In this document: in pieces, positions 34,055-46,920 of the stretch
How positions within the stretch are numbered: the stretch's first letter is position 1
How the letters are laid out: each line of letters opens with the position of its first letter
Source: Dama dama
Taxonomy: Eukaryota > Chordata > Mammalia > Artiodactyla > Cervidae
NCBI RefSeq assembly: GCF_033118175.1
Contig: NC_083712.1
Coordinates: forward strand, 10,364,956 to 10,428,955
Reading direction: 5' to 3'
Length of the DNA stretch: 64,000 nucleotides
Notes under the pieces: model-generated
Told to the model about the DNA's origin: nothing
Databases searched by the model: none
The model's input: the letters and a program-made list of their open reading frames with translations, nothing else
Program-made: the position numbers and the translations under genes

Positions 34055-34805
34055 ACATCAGGAATACCGAAACTGTACTGCTCACCTCTGACTTACAATG
34101 TATTATGGCAGTAGCACAGAGGGGAAGATGAACTTGAAAAATTGCCCTTGGTGTTTGGAACCTATGGATAGCTAAGTAAATACTCCTGTATTCTGTTTCA
34201 TGTAGCATGAAATAGCATTATGCTTCATGTTATCCATTTCCCCCTATATTTTAGACAGCTAAAGCCATCTTTGGAGAATAGTCATAAAATCTCCACTTCA
34301 AAAAAGGTTTCTCAGCTCTTCTTTAGTTGGGCAATCAGTCATTAAAAGCCAATAGAGACACTATTTAAAGGAGGGGATGATGACAGATACAGGGTTCCTA
34401 AACATTGCCAACCTGGAAAATGGATGGGTTTTCATAGAAGAAATGAGGGACACCAGGCAGGAAACTGCTTGTGACTCAGAGAGACCACTTCTGCCCTTCA
34501 CACCTGCAAGGGTGTGGAGAGCTGAGAAAATCCGACTGGGCTGAGCGCAACAGGGAGCGTGGCGCTGTCCGTGGTAGCCACCAGCCCATCTGATGATTGA
34601 GAGCTTGAAATGATGCTGGTCTGAGCCGTGAGCGTAAAATGCACACTGGATTTCCAAGACAGAGTATGAATAATAAAGGGGGAAAAAAGGTATCTCCTTA
34701 GAGTCATTTCGACTATACATTAAAATACTTGAAATGTTTAGGGTTAAATAATATTCTTAAAATTAACTGCACCTGCTTCTTTTCCAATCTGGCTACTAGA
34801 TACTT

Positions 34806-34965
34806 AAAAATACATATATATTTATTTTTAATTGGAGGATAATTGCTTTACAATATTGCACTGGTTTCTGTCATACACCAACAGGAATCAGCCATAGGTA
34901 TATGTATTTTCTCTCCCTCTTGAACCTCCATCCCACCCCTCTAGGTTGTCACAGATCAACAGATT
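34806..34965 (-). mobile_element. Ruminant L1 3' end
   Basis: Reversed L1 tail: tttttaattggaggataatt, then 'tttacaatattgcactggtttctg', then 'aatcagccataggtatatg'. It corresponds to the sense copies at 45938-46035 and 3744-3841. Confidence 0.8.
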
Positions 34966-37529
34966 CGAGCTCCCTAAAATTAGATCAGTGGTTTGCATTT
35001 TATTTCTAGCTGACAGCCCTGCTCTAGAGGCTCCCTGAAGTGGTCCTCTATAGGGTCAGCCTAAGATGCACTGAAGCACTTGGCCATCCATCTGTATGTG
35101 CACCTGATTAGGTCATGGTACTCAGCGACTACTTGATAAATAGAAGACTGTCATCCAGACTAGAGGGAGGGATGTTCCTGCTGGCTTTGCAGAAGGAAGC
35201 TGACCTCTTGGGAGAAGGCTGTGTGGCCAGGAGGTGAGGACAGGGCAGAGAAAGGGAGCTGAGTGTGGAGGACAGGTTCCCTGCCTAACCACAAGACTCA
35301 CAGATGAGCCCTTTCTAGTCCAGAAAGCAGGATATGCAGACACACATCTCTTCTCATTCATATTGCTTACAAATATAATCCTACACTGGTACAAAAATGC
35401 CAAGGGACATGAGAGAGGGATGATTGATTCCTTAATTTACCTACACACTCCACTCATGAAAAGCTGCAGATGATACAGGGTAGAAAAAAAAATTTCATAT
35501 TTTGAGTGATTGACTCCATCTTTCCTTCTTATAGAAATACACCCCGATGGCAAAGATTCCCTTAATAGCTATGCTCCTTTTCTTTCATAGAAGTATAATT
35601 GTTTGCTATATACATAACCACCCGGAATATATATATATATATATAATGTTTCTAAGTCTCACAACAAGGTGAGACTATCTGGCTGGATTTTGGCCAATTG
35701 GACTGAGAAGAAATGCGTGTGATAGTTTTTGCAGACTCCCTGCTAAACTCCTCCATCCTGTCGCCTGGAGTTTGGATGCCACCTTGGACCATGAAGATGA
35801 AGGTCTGACCATAGGGAGGACAGAGTGAGACTTGAGGACATTTCCATCTCTGAAACAGACCTGCCCATCCTTGTCCTATACTGCCTATATCTTAATTCTA
35901 TATGAAAGAAAAATTCACCTCCATTTGTTTTAAGTTTCTCTTGAAGTGTATTTTTCTTTTAAGTCACCTAATTGTTATCACCTTATCCTAAACAGTTTAT
36001 GTCAAATTCTTCTATTCGGGAGATTTCAGGACTTTTGATTTAAGATTTATTTAATGTCTTACTACTCTAAGTGTTCTAAAATACAGATTTCTTTAAAACT
36101 GTGTCTTTAAAGATATTTTTATTGTTCCCCAGACACAGTCTGCTCCAGTATATAGATTTAAAATACATATCCTATAAGAAAACACCTTCTTAAGAATTAT
36201 TTCCAGCTATAGCTCATTATTGCAGAGAGTTACAAGTAATAAGTGGAAATAAACTAAAAATTAGTCCATGACAAAGAAGGTACATCTAATTGAAGCAAAA
36301 CAGCTGAGTCGTCCACTGGGAGTCGGGGGTGGAGGGGAAGAGATGGATAAATCTGAGTGTGAAGGAGAGAAGTGGGTGCTGGAGAGAGGGGAGAAGCTGT
36401 CCACGGGAAACCAGACCAGGAATCACACTACCGACAAACACCCCGTGGAAGAACATCTCTTCTCAAATATGATAAAGTAGACTGTGAGAGTCTGTCGGGC
36501 TGGAGGAACTGCCCTGCCCTTAGCCTGGTTGGAGCAGCTGTCGGCTGAGACAAGCGCCTCTGAGTGTTCGGTACCAGGTCGGGACAGCTAGGGGCCAGCA
36601 TGCTGAGAAAGTGTTTGGAGTCTAGATGAGATTTGGCCCAAAGAGGGTACAAGGAAAACTTCTGAATTAATAAATAAGGTAAGAATCAAATAATATCCCG
36701 CTCGATAGTCCCTTTATGTTACTTATAATAGCAATTTGAAACAGATGAACATTTACTAGTTTTGTCTAGCATGGGCTTTTAAAATAATGCTATATGTTCC
36801 TGACGTAGAAAAGCAAGAAAAAGAAAAAATGAAAGCTCATTTTTCCCCCTTAGGAGGAAGACTAATACAAAACAAAACAAAACAGCTAGCTTTTCTTTTA
36901 ATTTTATTAATTTTTCCTTAGGAAAATATCCAAAACAGTTTTCTGCTGGTTTCACTGTGGCTTCTATAATTCTGGTAGGATTTTTCACATATTTCATAGA
37001 TGCAACAAATATTTGACCTCATTGAAGAAGATGATGATAATGCAACATTTTGTTCTATGTCCAAGATTAGTTTAATAATAAAATGATGGCTTCAGATCAT
37101 GCTAACAAACTCCCTTTATCACTGATACTATCAAAATTCAAAATATTAACTTCACTGCTACTGCAAAGTGAGCATTTTTAGATTTATAGCAACTTGCATT
37201 CTGTTTTCCAAAGCATCTAGTTATATAACATATTTTCGTACATATGCAATCTGTGTGTATAGATAGATGGATATCAAGTTATATAGAATGTACTGGAATG
37301 ATTAGGTTTGCTCATGTATTTCCTGAAATTTAAAAAACACAAATATCCTTGGAAATGTTTGTCTCCTAAAAAATTTCAAAAAAAAATATTTCTTGTTAAC
37401 CAACATCACCATGAAAGCATAAATCATCACAAGTTTTGCTGTCTATACACTGGGCTTTGCATTTGGATCTCCTTGTGTATTCAGCTGTAAGGAAAGAGAA
37501 TCTGGGCAGACGTGATCATCCCCACTCAC

Positions 37530-37654
37530 CTCTGCAGATTGGCCGGTGGTCGCTCCATGCAGCCAGGGTCTCGGTGACTCTCTGACACGTTATGCTCTTG
37601 GATCCCTGGAGCACGTAATTGTCCTCACAGGAGAACTGTACATTTGCACCAACC
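37530..37654 (-). CDS. CSMD1: CSMD1 exon: C-terminal part of a sushi domain
   Basis: This 125-bp exon encodes 41 complete codons of a sushi (CCP) domain plus split codons at each end. The peptide begins VGANVQFSCEDNYVLQGSKS and ends with the conserved Trp and final Cys (AAWSDHRPICR). It carries Cys 2, 3 and 4 of the four sushi cysteines; Cys 1 must be in the upstream exon, beyond base 64000. The acceptor is ttgctcag before GGTTGG, with a T-rich tract upstream in transcript direction; the donor is AGAG followed by gtgagtg. The final G joins CA from the exon at 25931-26052 to give Ala, so the sushi-to-CUB junction is in frame. In CSMD1, CUB and sushi domains alternate, and this junction is probably early in the protein (first sushi, second CUB), though that position is from memory. 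Confidence 0.93.
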
Positions 37655-37809
37655 CTGAGCAATTACAAAACCAAAAACAACCCGGATTACTCATGGAAGA
37701 TGTCTTTAAAAAACCATCATAGTGCTGCTACCATGTAATGCCATCAAAACAATATAACAACATTAAGTGACCCATTAGCAATTATTCACAGATAAACCCT
37801 TTAATGCAG

Positions 37810-37905
37810 CACAAGACTTGGGTTCAAATTCCCATTTTGCCAACTTCTCTTAAATAAATACATGATCCTTAAGGTATCGTCTCTAAAATTAACAATAACA
37901 GACAT
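37810..37905 (+). mobile_element. Probable MIR fragment
   Basis: A short, diverged match to the MIR tRNA-like and core parts: 'gacttgggttcaaattccca', 'ttgccaactt' and a downstream 'gtctctaaaatt'. Low sequence identity makes this tentative. Confidence 0.4.
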
Positions 37906-38084
37906 GGCAGGACCAGGTGTTGCAGCTAAGTAAGAAATGCATCTGAAAGAAGGAAACCCTGGAATCAAAACAAAGCTGAATGTCCTTCAACGTGGATAAA
38001 CATCCTACCAAAAAAAAAAAAAAAAGACTGAAAAAGCCCAGGTTAAGAAATGGCTCAGTATACAAAAAGATAAGGGCTCTAGCA

Positions 38085-38330
38085 TTCCATTTATATGAGG
38101 TGTCAAATATAGTCAAATTTATAAAATAAAAAACTGGAAGGGTGGTGACCAGAGGCTAGTGGGATTGAGGGAAAGTGGGAAGTTTTTAATTCAAAGCCAT
38201 AAAGCTTAAAGTTAAGTAAGATAAATAATTTCTAGAGATCTGCTATTCATCATTGTAGCTTAGTCAACAGTAATGTATGCTTAAATTTTTTTTAAAGATA
38301 CTTTTCAAGTTAAGTATTCTTATCATCCTC
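38085..38330 (+). mobile_element. Old L1 3' UTR fragment
   Basis: L1 3' UTR text: 'ttccatttatatgaggtgtc', 'ggtggtgaccagaggctag' and 'gaaagtgggaagttttt'. A run of A at 38010-38025 precedes it. Confidence 0.65.
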
Positions 38331-38388
38331 ATAGAACTTGCTTCCAATGAAAGACAAGGGAAAAAAATGTCTCAGTAAAGAATTATTT

Positions 38389-38612
38389 GGGGCTTCCCTG
38401 GGGGCTCAGCAGTAAAGAATCTGCCTGCAATGCAGGAGCCTCAGGAGACGCAGGTTCAATCTCTGGGTTGGGAAAATCCCCTGGAGGAAGGCATGACAAC
38501 CCACTCCAGCATTCTTGCCTGGAGAATTCCAAGGACAGAGTCGTCTGGTGGGCTACAGTCCGTGGGGTCGCACAGAGATGGACACAACTGAAGCTAATGA
38601 GCACACATGCAT
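38389..38612 (+). mobile_element. Bov-tA SINE
   Basis: Sense copy from gggcttccctgggggctcag to 'atggacacaactgaagct'. The 160-codon frame at 38515-38997 begins inside this SINE, and its downstream part shows no domain, so it is not annotated as a gene. Confidence 0.9.
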
Positions 38613-39000
38613 GAAAAGAATTTGTTACCACTGTAATATATTAATTATATTCAGAAGGCTGGTGCTATTATATTTCAGAAATGCATCTTACAGGAAGAGA
38701 TACTTTGCTTTAGAAAAAAGCGACCCATCCGGCCTAGAGTCAGATGAAAAACTGCTTTGGCTCCAGAGCTGCCGCAGGAAGCATGAAGCCTTAAGGCTGC
38801 GAGCAGTAACGGAATGTGACTGCAGCATCACAACTCAACAGGTGCGTGACGAAATGCGAGAGGCATGCCCCAGGTCTGAGCACACCCGGGCCCTTCTTCT
38901 AAGCCTGCTTCCTGGCACTGAACTGAGGGCAGTGTTGCTTTATAATCCTACAAGCCTGTTGTTACAAGAGCAAACTCTGCCTGTGTCCTCCATTTGACAA

Positions 39001-41813
39001 ACTCCAAAGTTGACACTGACAAAATGGGAATGAAAGACGGTCTTTTAGAGAAAATGTGAATAGTTGCCCATGTAATATGTAAAGTTATTAATATGTAAAA
39101 GATAATAAAAAAAATTAAACAAATGCTGTCTTTTCTTGCTTATGGAAAAATTTCCTGTCTGCAACATTATAGTGGACATTATTCTAGTAACATAAGAGCA
39201 TCTCTCACACTTTAATTTAACATCCTGGGATCATCACAGATATCTATAAAAATCATCAAATCAGGGTCAAATCAACGTGAAACGTTCTGGATTAAACACA
39301 ATTCAGAATCTTTCTTGTCCAAAGAGGATCCTCAGCTTACTAAAATTCAATATGCAAATTGTGCTTCACCTACTTTAAGAAAATTTAAAATATGTAGAAT
39401 TTTCCAAATTTATCTGATTAGGAAGCCCTTTTGCACAAAGTATCCAGGGCAACTAGAATTCTATGGAGGTAATTTTGAGAAATGCTGCATAATAAGGACA
39501 TAATATGTATTATCTTTTTAAAGTAAAAAGTGGAAAAAACAAACTGTAGACATAATTCTAATTTTCAATGTCTGGTAATAGCAGTTATTTAAAATAGCTA
39601 TACTTTTTAGACACATCCCTTCATAATTTCATTGGCCTTTGGTCATTGTTTAGACTTCTGGAAACAGACTGAATAAAAGAAAAAAAAATCTAAATATTTG
39701 GTTTGAAAACAACTGTTCTATTTCTCTGTTCTCTATGCCAGGTCCCAGTGTTCAGTTCTCCTTATTTACCTAAATTTCAGTTCTCATACTTTTCATCATT
39801 CTTTCAATACATTTTTATTGAATATCTATGTGCCACACTACTCCAGGTACCAAAGATACAGAAATTGTGATTGACAAAGTCTCATGGGGGTAGCAATCTA
39901 GTTAAAGGAGGACAAAAATAAATAAATGAAATAAGAAGAAAATGAAAGTGTCATAAGTACTGTGAGCAAAATAAACCAAGTAGTGTGATTAATAATAGGT
40001 TAGGGAGCGCTGGGATTTAAGAGTGTGTCAATATTTTTTTGATCCTCTCAAACTGGGGTGCTAGTGTCTCACACAATACATTGGGCATGATCAAACATAA
40101 AGGAAGGAAAATGATATTATTGTTTCCCCCTAGCATCCACTTACTTCAGTTCCAAAGCCTGTCATTCATAGTTCTAATGGGTGCACTCCACCCCAACAAA
40201 GTATCTATTTTTTTCATACATGCTTTTCATATACCTGATCAACTTCCTCTAGGTATTCTTAGTGAATCCTGTTAATGTTGACTGGTAGATCTCACTTCTG
40301 GCAATATAATACAGATATATTATCCAAAGTAGGAGCAAATATGGCCAGAGTTGCTTTTTAGAAGTCATGATAGTGTCCATTAATAGAAATATGATTGACT
40401 ATATTATTCCATATGTATTTTAAAGAATACAATGTTTCTACAAAATGAGCAAAATATGTAGTAATACAGAGAAGAAAAAGATTTTCTACAAAATTGTTAC
40501 CCCAGGTAACTCTTAGCTTTAAGTATCTGAATCTGTGTATCAGGAAAAAATCAGTATAAAGCTATTTTTAGACTGCTAATAGAATCACAAGTACACTTTT
40601 GTTTCTATATCACAACAATTGTACTACTTCTGATTTTATTACAAGTTAAATTTTAAAATGTTTTAAGATCCTACTATTAGATTGCCCCTTTGTTCTCACT
40701 CACTGAGACAGAACTCTCACACCTAACAGAGTTCATACCCTCCGATTTTCATCAGACAAAAATTAAAAGAAGCTCTTCTACCCAAGGTAAGGATTCTTCC
40801 TAATGTTCCATAATTACCGTAGGGTACCACAGAAGATCTAGTCCAGAAATCTCTATCTGAGTTCTGGGGAAATCTTTCCAAAGTATGTACAGAATCCATT
40901 CCTTAATTTCTGGCCTGAAATCTTTTGACAAATGATTGAAAATAACAACTGATAAAATAGCGAGGCTTCTCTACTTTCAAACAATAAAAATCACTAATAA
41001 GCAACCTCTGTTCTTGACTGTGCAATGAAAAACAGAGCCACTGATGGGTAAACTCTGCATTGTGATGAATAAGGCTGAGCTTGAAACTGATGATGACCCA
41101 ACGACTAATTTATTATTTCAACCTCTTGCTTTGGTTTTATCTAGCGCATAAATTAGTTCGATTTAAAATCCATGCACACTTTCCACTTCAAATACATAAT
41201 AAATTAAGCTTTTATTTATGATTAGATTTTATGATTACTATGTTTGAAGGCATACATATAACATTAGGAAAACTAATTTGGTTTTCTGGAAAGTACTCAG
41301 AAGAAAATAACAGAAAAAATTATTAGTACCTTCCCACTGGCAAATGAATTCAGAACACCTTGGATTAAGTTTGTCAAACAATTTTGACAACTGTTAATAG
41401 TTGGAAATTGTCACAAATAACTTAGAAAACTGATTTTGTGTAATCTCAAGATAAACAGTGATTGATAATAAATATCCAAATGGCAACTCTTATTAAGTTA
41501 AATAGTTGAAGCAGAATGATTTTGTATTTTAAACAGAAGAGAAGAAGCGAGAAAATAACAATTTTTACCTGCATTGGTTCACAACTGGTTATGGTCTGGC
41601 TTTTAGCATGAGGCACCCTGCTAGTCATAAGCATGCATTGCTGAGCTAATGGGGGCAAGGGATACTTCATCAAACAACTATTGGACAATGAGGTAAATAA
41701 ATATAAATTATTATGGGGGAAAATGATTTTGCCTTTAGTGAAAAGGTAAGAAATTGAAAAGGCCAGACATTGAAATTTGTGTTGGGTATTAAGAGATCCA
41801 TATAATTAATTCG
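39001..41813. other. AT-rich unique intron with one ancient repeat
   Basis: Apart from the ancient repeat at 39800-40020, I recognise no element or exon here. Frames are all below 90 codons and show no motif. Confidence 0.45.
39800..40020 (+). repeat. Ancient mammalian interspersed repeat (same type as 3190-4830)
   Basis: Ordered similarity to the same old repeat: 'attgaatatctatgtgccac', 'ccaggtaccaaagatacag', 'acaaagtctcatggggg', 'aaataaataaatgaaataag', then 'gtcataagtactgtgagc'. Often placed in the L2 class; not resolved here. Confidence 0.55.
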
Positions 41814-42138
41814 TTGTTGTCGTTGGTCAGTCGCAAAGTCGTGTCTGACTCTTGCGACCCCATGAACTCCAGCACTCCAGGCTTCCCTGTCCTTCACTAA
41901 CTCCTGGAGCTTGCTCAAATTCATGTCCATTGAGCCAGTGATGCCATCCGACCCTCTTATCCTCTAGTGCCCCCTTCTCCTCCTGCCCTCAATCTTCCCC
42001 AGCATCAGGGTCTTTTCCAATGTGTTGGCTCTTTGCATCAGGTGGCCAAAGCACTGGAGCTAGAGCTTCAGCATCAGTCCTTCCAGTGAATATTCGGGGT
42101 TGATTTCCTTTAGGATTGACTGGTTTGATCTTCTCACT
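41814..42138 (-). mobile_element. BovB LINE 3' end
   Basis: Reversed BovB 3' end with a GTT-type simple tail (cgttgttgtcgttgg), then 'ccccatgaactccagcactc' and 'cttcagcatcagtccttccag'. It covers only about 325 bases of 3' UTR and terminal coding region. Confidence 0.9.
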
Positions 42139-43507
42139 TTCCTCGAATTGAGTATCTGTGCACTAGAGTGAAACCCACCATAGAAAGCCCTGTTGGTTTC
42201 AGAGTTGGTGATTTGTTCAGGGAACGGCAAGTAGCCAGGTTTGTCCTGAAGACTGCTGCTCCAAAGAGGTGCCCATTCCTTCCTGCTCCAGAGGTTCCCC
42301 CATTGACTACAGGATTCTGGGTGCTCTCCTGATCTACCCCTCTTCCTGTCCCTCTCTTTGAGGTAAGCTTAGCTCTTTCATTGCTCCACACAATAATTCA
42401 CTGGAGAAATATTAACCTGAAACTGGGAAGAGCTGGGAAAAGAAGCCCCACAGAGAGGTCACTCCCAGGAGAAGGCTCCCAAGGGAAAGCCTCACATTTC
42501 ATTCACCTTGAAATCCCTCACTGCCCTCAGCGGAGCTTGTTGCACTTACAGTATCCCTGAGACAGATACTTGTAGATGACTGCGCAGGACGAATGGGAGA
42601 CAAAGACACGAATTCATCCGCCTTGCACCTCGCACTAAATGTGCACCCAGCCACCACAGTGCAAGACTCCAGGAGTAAATTACAAGGGTGCCGAGTGAAA
42701 ACCACCTCAGGAGTCACCTTGCTAGCCTGTGTCTGTGATCACGTGCCTCTATTTCAAAAGAAGCTGTTTTGGAGAGCCTACTGATTCTTTGATAAATGAG
42801 CCATACTGCACTGGGGAAAGGTACTCTGATGCTCAACTGTATATTCTCCACTGATGGCAAGACCTGGCCCTAATACATGCAGACTGACTTCAGGCTACAA
42901 GATGGTCCGTGTAAACCAGCCCCTCCCTCCTAAGACATCATCAGAGGTGTGCACGGCCTTGCAGACAATGGCATCATTGAGAGATGCATGTGTGGCCGCT
43001 GTGAATATCACAATCCTTTTATTAGCCTTTTGATTTTCACACATTATGTGTCATTTCTGGGTCATTTTTCTTCTTATAGTGACAAGTTTTAGACTCGCCT
43101 CTTCAAGCCTTAAGGCAATTTAGTGTCACTAAAAATGCATTAGAGAGTAGACGGATCTCTCTAGCCTAAGGAAAGAAAAGAATCTAATATTTCATAGGAT
43201 TTTTAGATACTATATGTTAATAAAAGCTCAACAAAGGCCCCTGACAGAGATCTGAATACAAGCAATAATAATGCTGTGAACAGGGCTTCAAATGACAGGG
43301 ACCTTCAGACTCTGAGAGACCTCAGATGTGTGTGAACAGCATTTAGAAGAACCTGTGAATCTTCCCATGAGCAAGTTTAATTTGCATCTTCTGAGTATGT
43401 CCTAAGTTCATGGGGATCCACTATTTAGCAAACAAGATTTTTTCATCTGACCGAGTAGAAGTGTGAAATCCTTAGATTCACACCCACCCATTTCACATAG
43501 GTGGCTT
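42139..43507. other. Unresolved intron
   Basis: No element or exon recognised. The segment 42540-42780 is less AT-rich and has a few CpGs. Frames at 42134-42391, 42499-42717 and 42593-42784 lack known motifs. Confidence 0.45.
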
Positions 43508-44032
43508 TTGTTGCTCAGTCACTCAGTTGTGTCTGACTCTTTGTGACCCCATGGATTGCAGCACACCAGGCTTCCCTGTCCTCCATTATCTCCTGGAGTT
43601 TTCTCAAACTCATGTACATTGAGTCAGTGATGCTATCCTACCATCTCATCCTCTGTTGTCCCCATCTCCTCCTGCCCTCAATTTTTCCCAGCATCAGGGT
43701 CTTTTCCAATGAGTTGGCTCTTCGCAAAGTATTGGGGCTTCAGCTTCAGCATCAGTCCTTCCAATGAATATTCAGGGTTGGTTTCCTTTAGGATTGACTT
43801 TAGGAAGACTCTCAAAAGTCCTCCAGCACCACAATTCAAAAGCATCAATTTTTCAGCACTCAGCTTTCCTTATGGTCCAACTCTCACATCTGTACATGAC
43901 TACTGGAAAAAACCATAGCTTTGGCTATACAGACCTTTGTTGGCAAAGTGACATCTCTGCTTTTTAATACACTGTCTAGGTTTATCATAGCTTTTCTTCC
44001 AATGAGCAAGAGTCTTTTAATTTCATGGCTGC
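43508..44032 (-). mobile_element. BovB LINE 3' portion
   Basis: Reversed BovB from tgttgctcagtcactcagtt through 'ctttgttggcaaagtgacat' to 'tttaatttcatggctgcag'. It is 5'-truncated in the terminal reverse transcriptase region. Confidence 0.92.
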
Positions 44033-45351
44033 AGGACCAAGCCAAGCTGAGAAAAGTGTGGATCAGGGATCCTAGGGAAAGCCGAAAAGGTGTCTTGGGG
44101 CAGGTGATGCTGAAACCACAGCAGGCCATATAGGTGTTCAGAGTCACCTGCACAGATGGGTGTTCCCGGCTGCCCCACACACCGTCTCCTGTGTGCCAAT
44201 GTGGCTTTGCTGGCCAGGGTGTTTGCTTCACCTTCTCTCCATATGGACTCGGTGCCTCATGATTACTTTCGCCTCTGGGGAACAGAGGTGGGAGGCTTGT
44301 CCCACCTCGGGGTCTTTGCTCAGGTCTCCTTCTGCCTGGGCTGGTCCCACCCCACTACTTTACAGGCTTAGACCTGCTCCTTATTACCCTCTGAGGGCAG
44401 CTCTGAAGTCAGCTCCCTGGAGCCTCTCGCTGCTCTTCTGTCTCCAAAAGAAGAATGCCTTTCCTGCTCACTGTTCTGGTTTGTCCTTGGGTCTCCAGAG
44501 CATGTCATGATTCTGAGGGCTCAGCACATTTTGGAAACGAAGGAAACTCATGAATTAATCAGTACAAGGATGACAGGGATGGGCCCTGCACCTCTCAACC
44601 TGTGGCCCCCGCTAGTGATCTGCGCTTCCTCTCCCCGCTTCCTGTGGGAGGAGAAACTACGAGCAGAGGAACGCAGTGTGGAGGCGCCTCACTGCTCGGC
44701 TCCATCAGGGCCCCAGCTTCAGCTCTCCCTGGGCATGCCCTGCCCCTCTTCTGGAGGCAGTCCTTCCTCCATGCCCAAGGGCCTCCCGCTCCTCATGTCT
44801 CGCCTGCTGTCCAGATTTGCTCTGAGCAACGTTTGATGTGCTGTCCCTGCACCAGACTGTGTGATGGAACCAGACGGTGGGCTGTCTGGCCCATCCAGAG
44901 GCAGCTCCACTTCATCAGAGCAAGAAGCGGCAGGGCAACGTCCTGGTCCCTAGATCCCTCAACAGTGAAGGAGAGGGGAGGGTCCCCCACCAGGCGGGCA
45001 CCCTCTCTGCTTCCCACAAAGGGCAGCGTTGGCTCTAGTTCTTCCTGGACACTCCACAGAAGTCTGCTCTATAAAGAAAGCTGAGGAATTCATTTAAAAA
45101 CACATGCAGAAAACTGTAGATGGCATCAGTAAGCTAAAAACTGAGGAATTCTCTGGTTCCTAATCTTCCCACATGTCTGCCCACTTTCCTTTCTCCTGTC
45201 CTCCTCTCCTCCCCACTTTTACAAGCAGGAAGATTAGGAAGCGCTCTGGATCAAATTTAGGAAGGTGGTATGAAAAGAATGTAACTGATAGGTAAGGTGG
45301 GCAGAAGAGTCAAATTCAAAACCACTTAATAAGTTACCCTCTCTATTACTA
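44033..45351. other. GC-moderate unique intron
   Basis: Richer in GC than its surroundings, which explains the several overlapping frames of 100-160 codons (44160-44510, 44507-44836, 44602-45084). Frames overlap on both strands, have no recognised domain and no splice context on the CSMD1 strand, so none is called a gene. Confidence 0.45.
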
Positions 45352-45583
45352 GGTAGCTTCCCTGGTGGCTCAGACGGTGAAGAATCTGCCTGCAATGCAG
45401 GAGACCTGGGTTCAATACCTGGGTCTCCAATACCTGGGTTAGGAAGATCCCCCTGGAGAAAGAAGTGGCTACCCACTCCAATATTCTTTCCTGGAGAATT
45501 CTATGGACAGAGGAGCCTGGTGGGCTATAGTCCAGGGGGTTGCAAAGAGTCAGACATGAGTGAGAGATTAACACTACTTTCAT
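45352..45583 (+). mobile_element. Bov-tA SINE with small internal duplication
   Basis: Sense copy beginning agcttccctggtggctcaga. The B-box region is duplicated: caatacctgggt occurs twice at about 45413-45437, making this copy longer than its relatives. Confidence 0.9.
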
Positions 45584-45626
45584 TGACTAACTAGCTACCC
45601 TAGAACATAAATATAGAAACATGCAA

Positions 45627-46035
45627 AGTAATTAGCCTCCAATTAAAAATAAATAAATTCATTTAAAAAATAAACACAGAAACATAGAAAATCTCTAAAC
45701 CAGCAATTGTCAGCAAGTGTCAAGTGCATCAGAACTCAATGGGAGCCGCACAAGAAGTTCTGTAGAATCATATCAGACTTTGGCAAAGGCATGACTAAGA
45801 GACTCAGAGCTTTATAGTTGTGATGGACCACGGGAATTACCATATTCTATTTCTGTTCATTCTTTACAGATGAGGAAGCCAAGAAACAGAGAAACAATCT
45901 ATAGTAAAGAGGTCATTTTAAGGAATCTCCAGAGGGGACATGTGTATACCTATGGCTGATTCATGCTGATGTATGGCAGAAACCAACACAATATTTTGAA
46001 GCAATTATCCTTCAATGGAAAACAAAAAGAAATGT
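45627..46035 (+). mobile_element. Two short ruminant L1 tails
   Basis: The last 40-50 bases of an L1 tail lie at 45627-45672 (aagtaattagcctccaatta). A second, longer tail lies at 45938-46035 ('cctatggctgattcatgctg' to an A-rich end). The sequence between them is not recognised. Confidence 0.7.
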
Positions 46036-46784
46036 AAAACAAGGTCATTGTAAAGAGTGTTAATATTTAAATGATTTCTGAAATCGCATTTTTGGCAGTC
46101 ATAATAATGTGGCTAAAAAAATAATCAACTATCTATTGCATTTTGGAATTAAGAAATTGATGCACACTTTAATAACAAGGAACAATTCTCCCAGAAAACT
46201 ATTTAAATGGATATTTTGACAAAAATTAATTTGCTATTACAGATACTGTGAAGACTGGGAGAGACAGAGGGAGAATGTCCCATGGATTCTACTCAGTGTT
46301 TCTTCATCAGAAACAGCTTCAGCCAGATAAATGGGATCTGAAACATCGTAGTGAGTCCTTTTTCCAAGGGACAAAAAGGTTTCATAGTGTGAACAGGAAA
46401 ATACTGGTTGTGGTATTCCTTTAAGTAGTTCTTAAAAATACGGTCAGTGCTCCTTGATAGGACAGTAATCACTGGCAAATATTTTTTCTAGACTACTTCA
46501 GTTTCCTATTAATAGTGAAACTTCAATAGAAAGTAAAGTGCCTGCAGTCAGTAAGTGGCATAAAATAGTAGTATGTTCCTCAAATTTTTTTCAAATTCTA
46601 AAAACGCTTTTAAGCCTGTCAGGGGACTTTGGTGCTGGAAATCAAATGCGTGGTGTTGGGAAAAGATTTTTTTTTTCCATTTTTTCACTGATTATGTAAG
46701 TTTTCCTTTATGTACCCTTCTCCTTCCATCTGATGACACATAACTCCATCTAGGACCTCCTAACTTCATAATGTGTATTATCCT

Positions 46785-46920
46785 ATGATAAATTATAATG
46801 GAAAACAATATATACAAATGTGTGTATATGTATAACTGGATCACTCTGCTGTACAAAGAAATGAATAAGACACTGTAAATCCACTATATTTTGGTTTTAA
46901 AACATTGTGAGCTTGAGTGA
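46785..46920 (+). mobile_element. L1 3' end
   Basis: Diverged L1 tail: 'gataaattataatggaaaac', 'gtataactggatcactctgc' and 'aatccactatattttgg', the last bases before a lost A tail. Confidence 0.7.

Larger units (their letters stand above)
26053..37529 (-). other. CSMD1: CSMD1 intron between the two exons
   Basis: The intron is 11,477 bp long. It has a gtgagtg donor next to 37530 and a tttctag acceptor next to 26052, and it interrupts a codon after its first base (phase 1). It contains SINEs, a CHR-type SINE, MIR and L1 pieces and several short direct repeats, all listed separately. Stretches at 28476-30070, 30951-31394, 33001-33918, 34055-34805 and 34966-37529 show no recognised gene or element. 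Confidence 0.88.

Noticed and set aside
38515..38997. 160-codon plus-strand open frame
   Set aside because: It starts inside a Bov-tA SINE. The remainder has no motif and is antisense to CSMD1 with no sign of a promoter or splice sites.
44160..45084. Overlapping frames of 100-160 codons
   Set aside because: Several frames on both strands are open at once because of GC content. No domain or splice structure supports any one of them.
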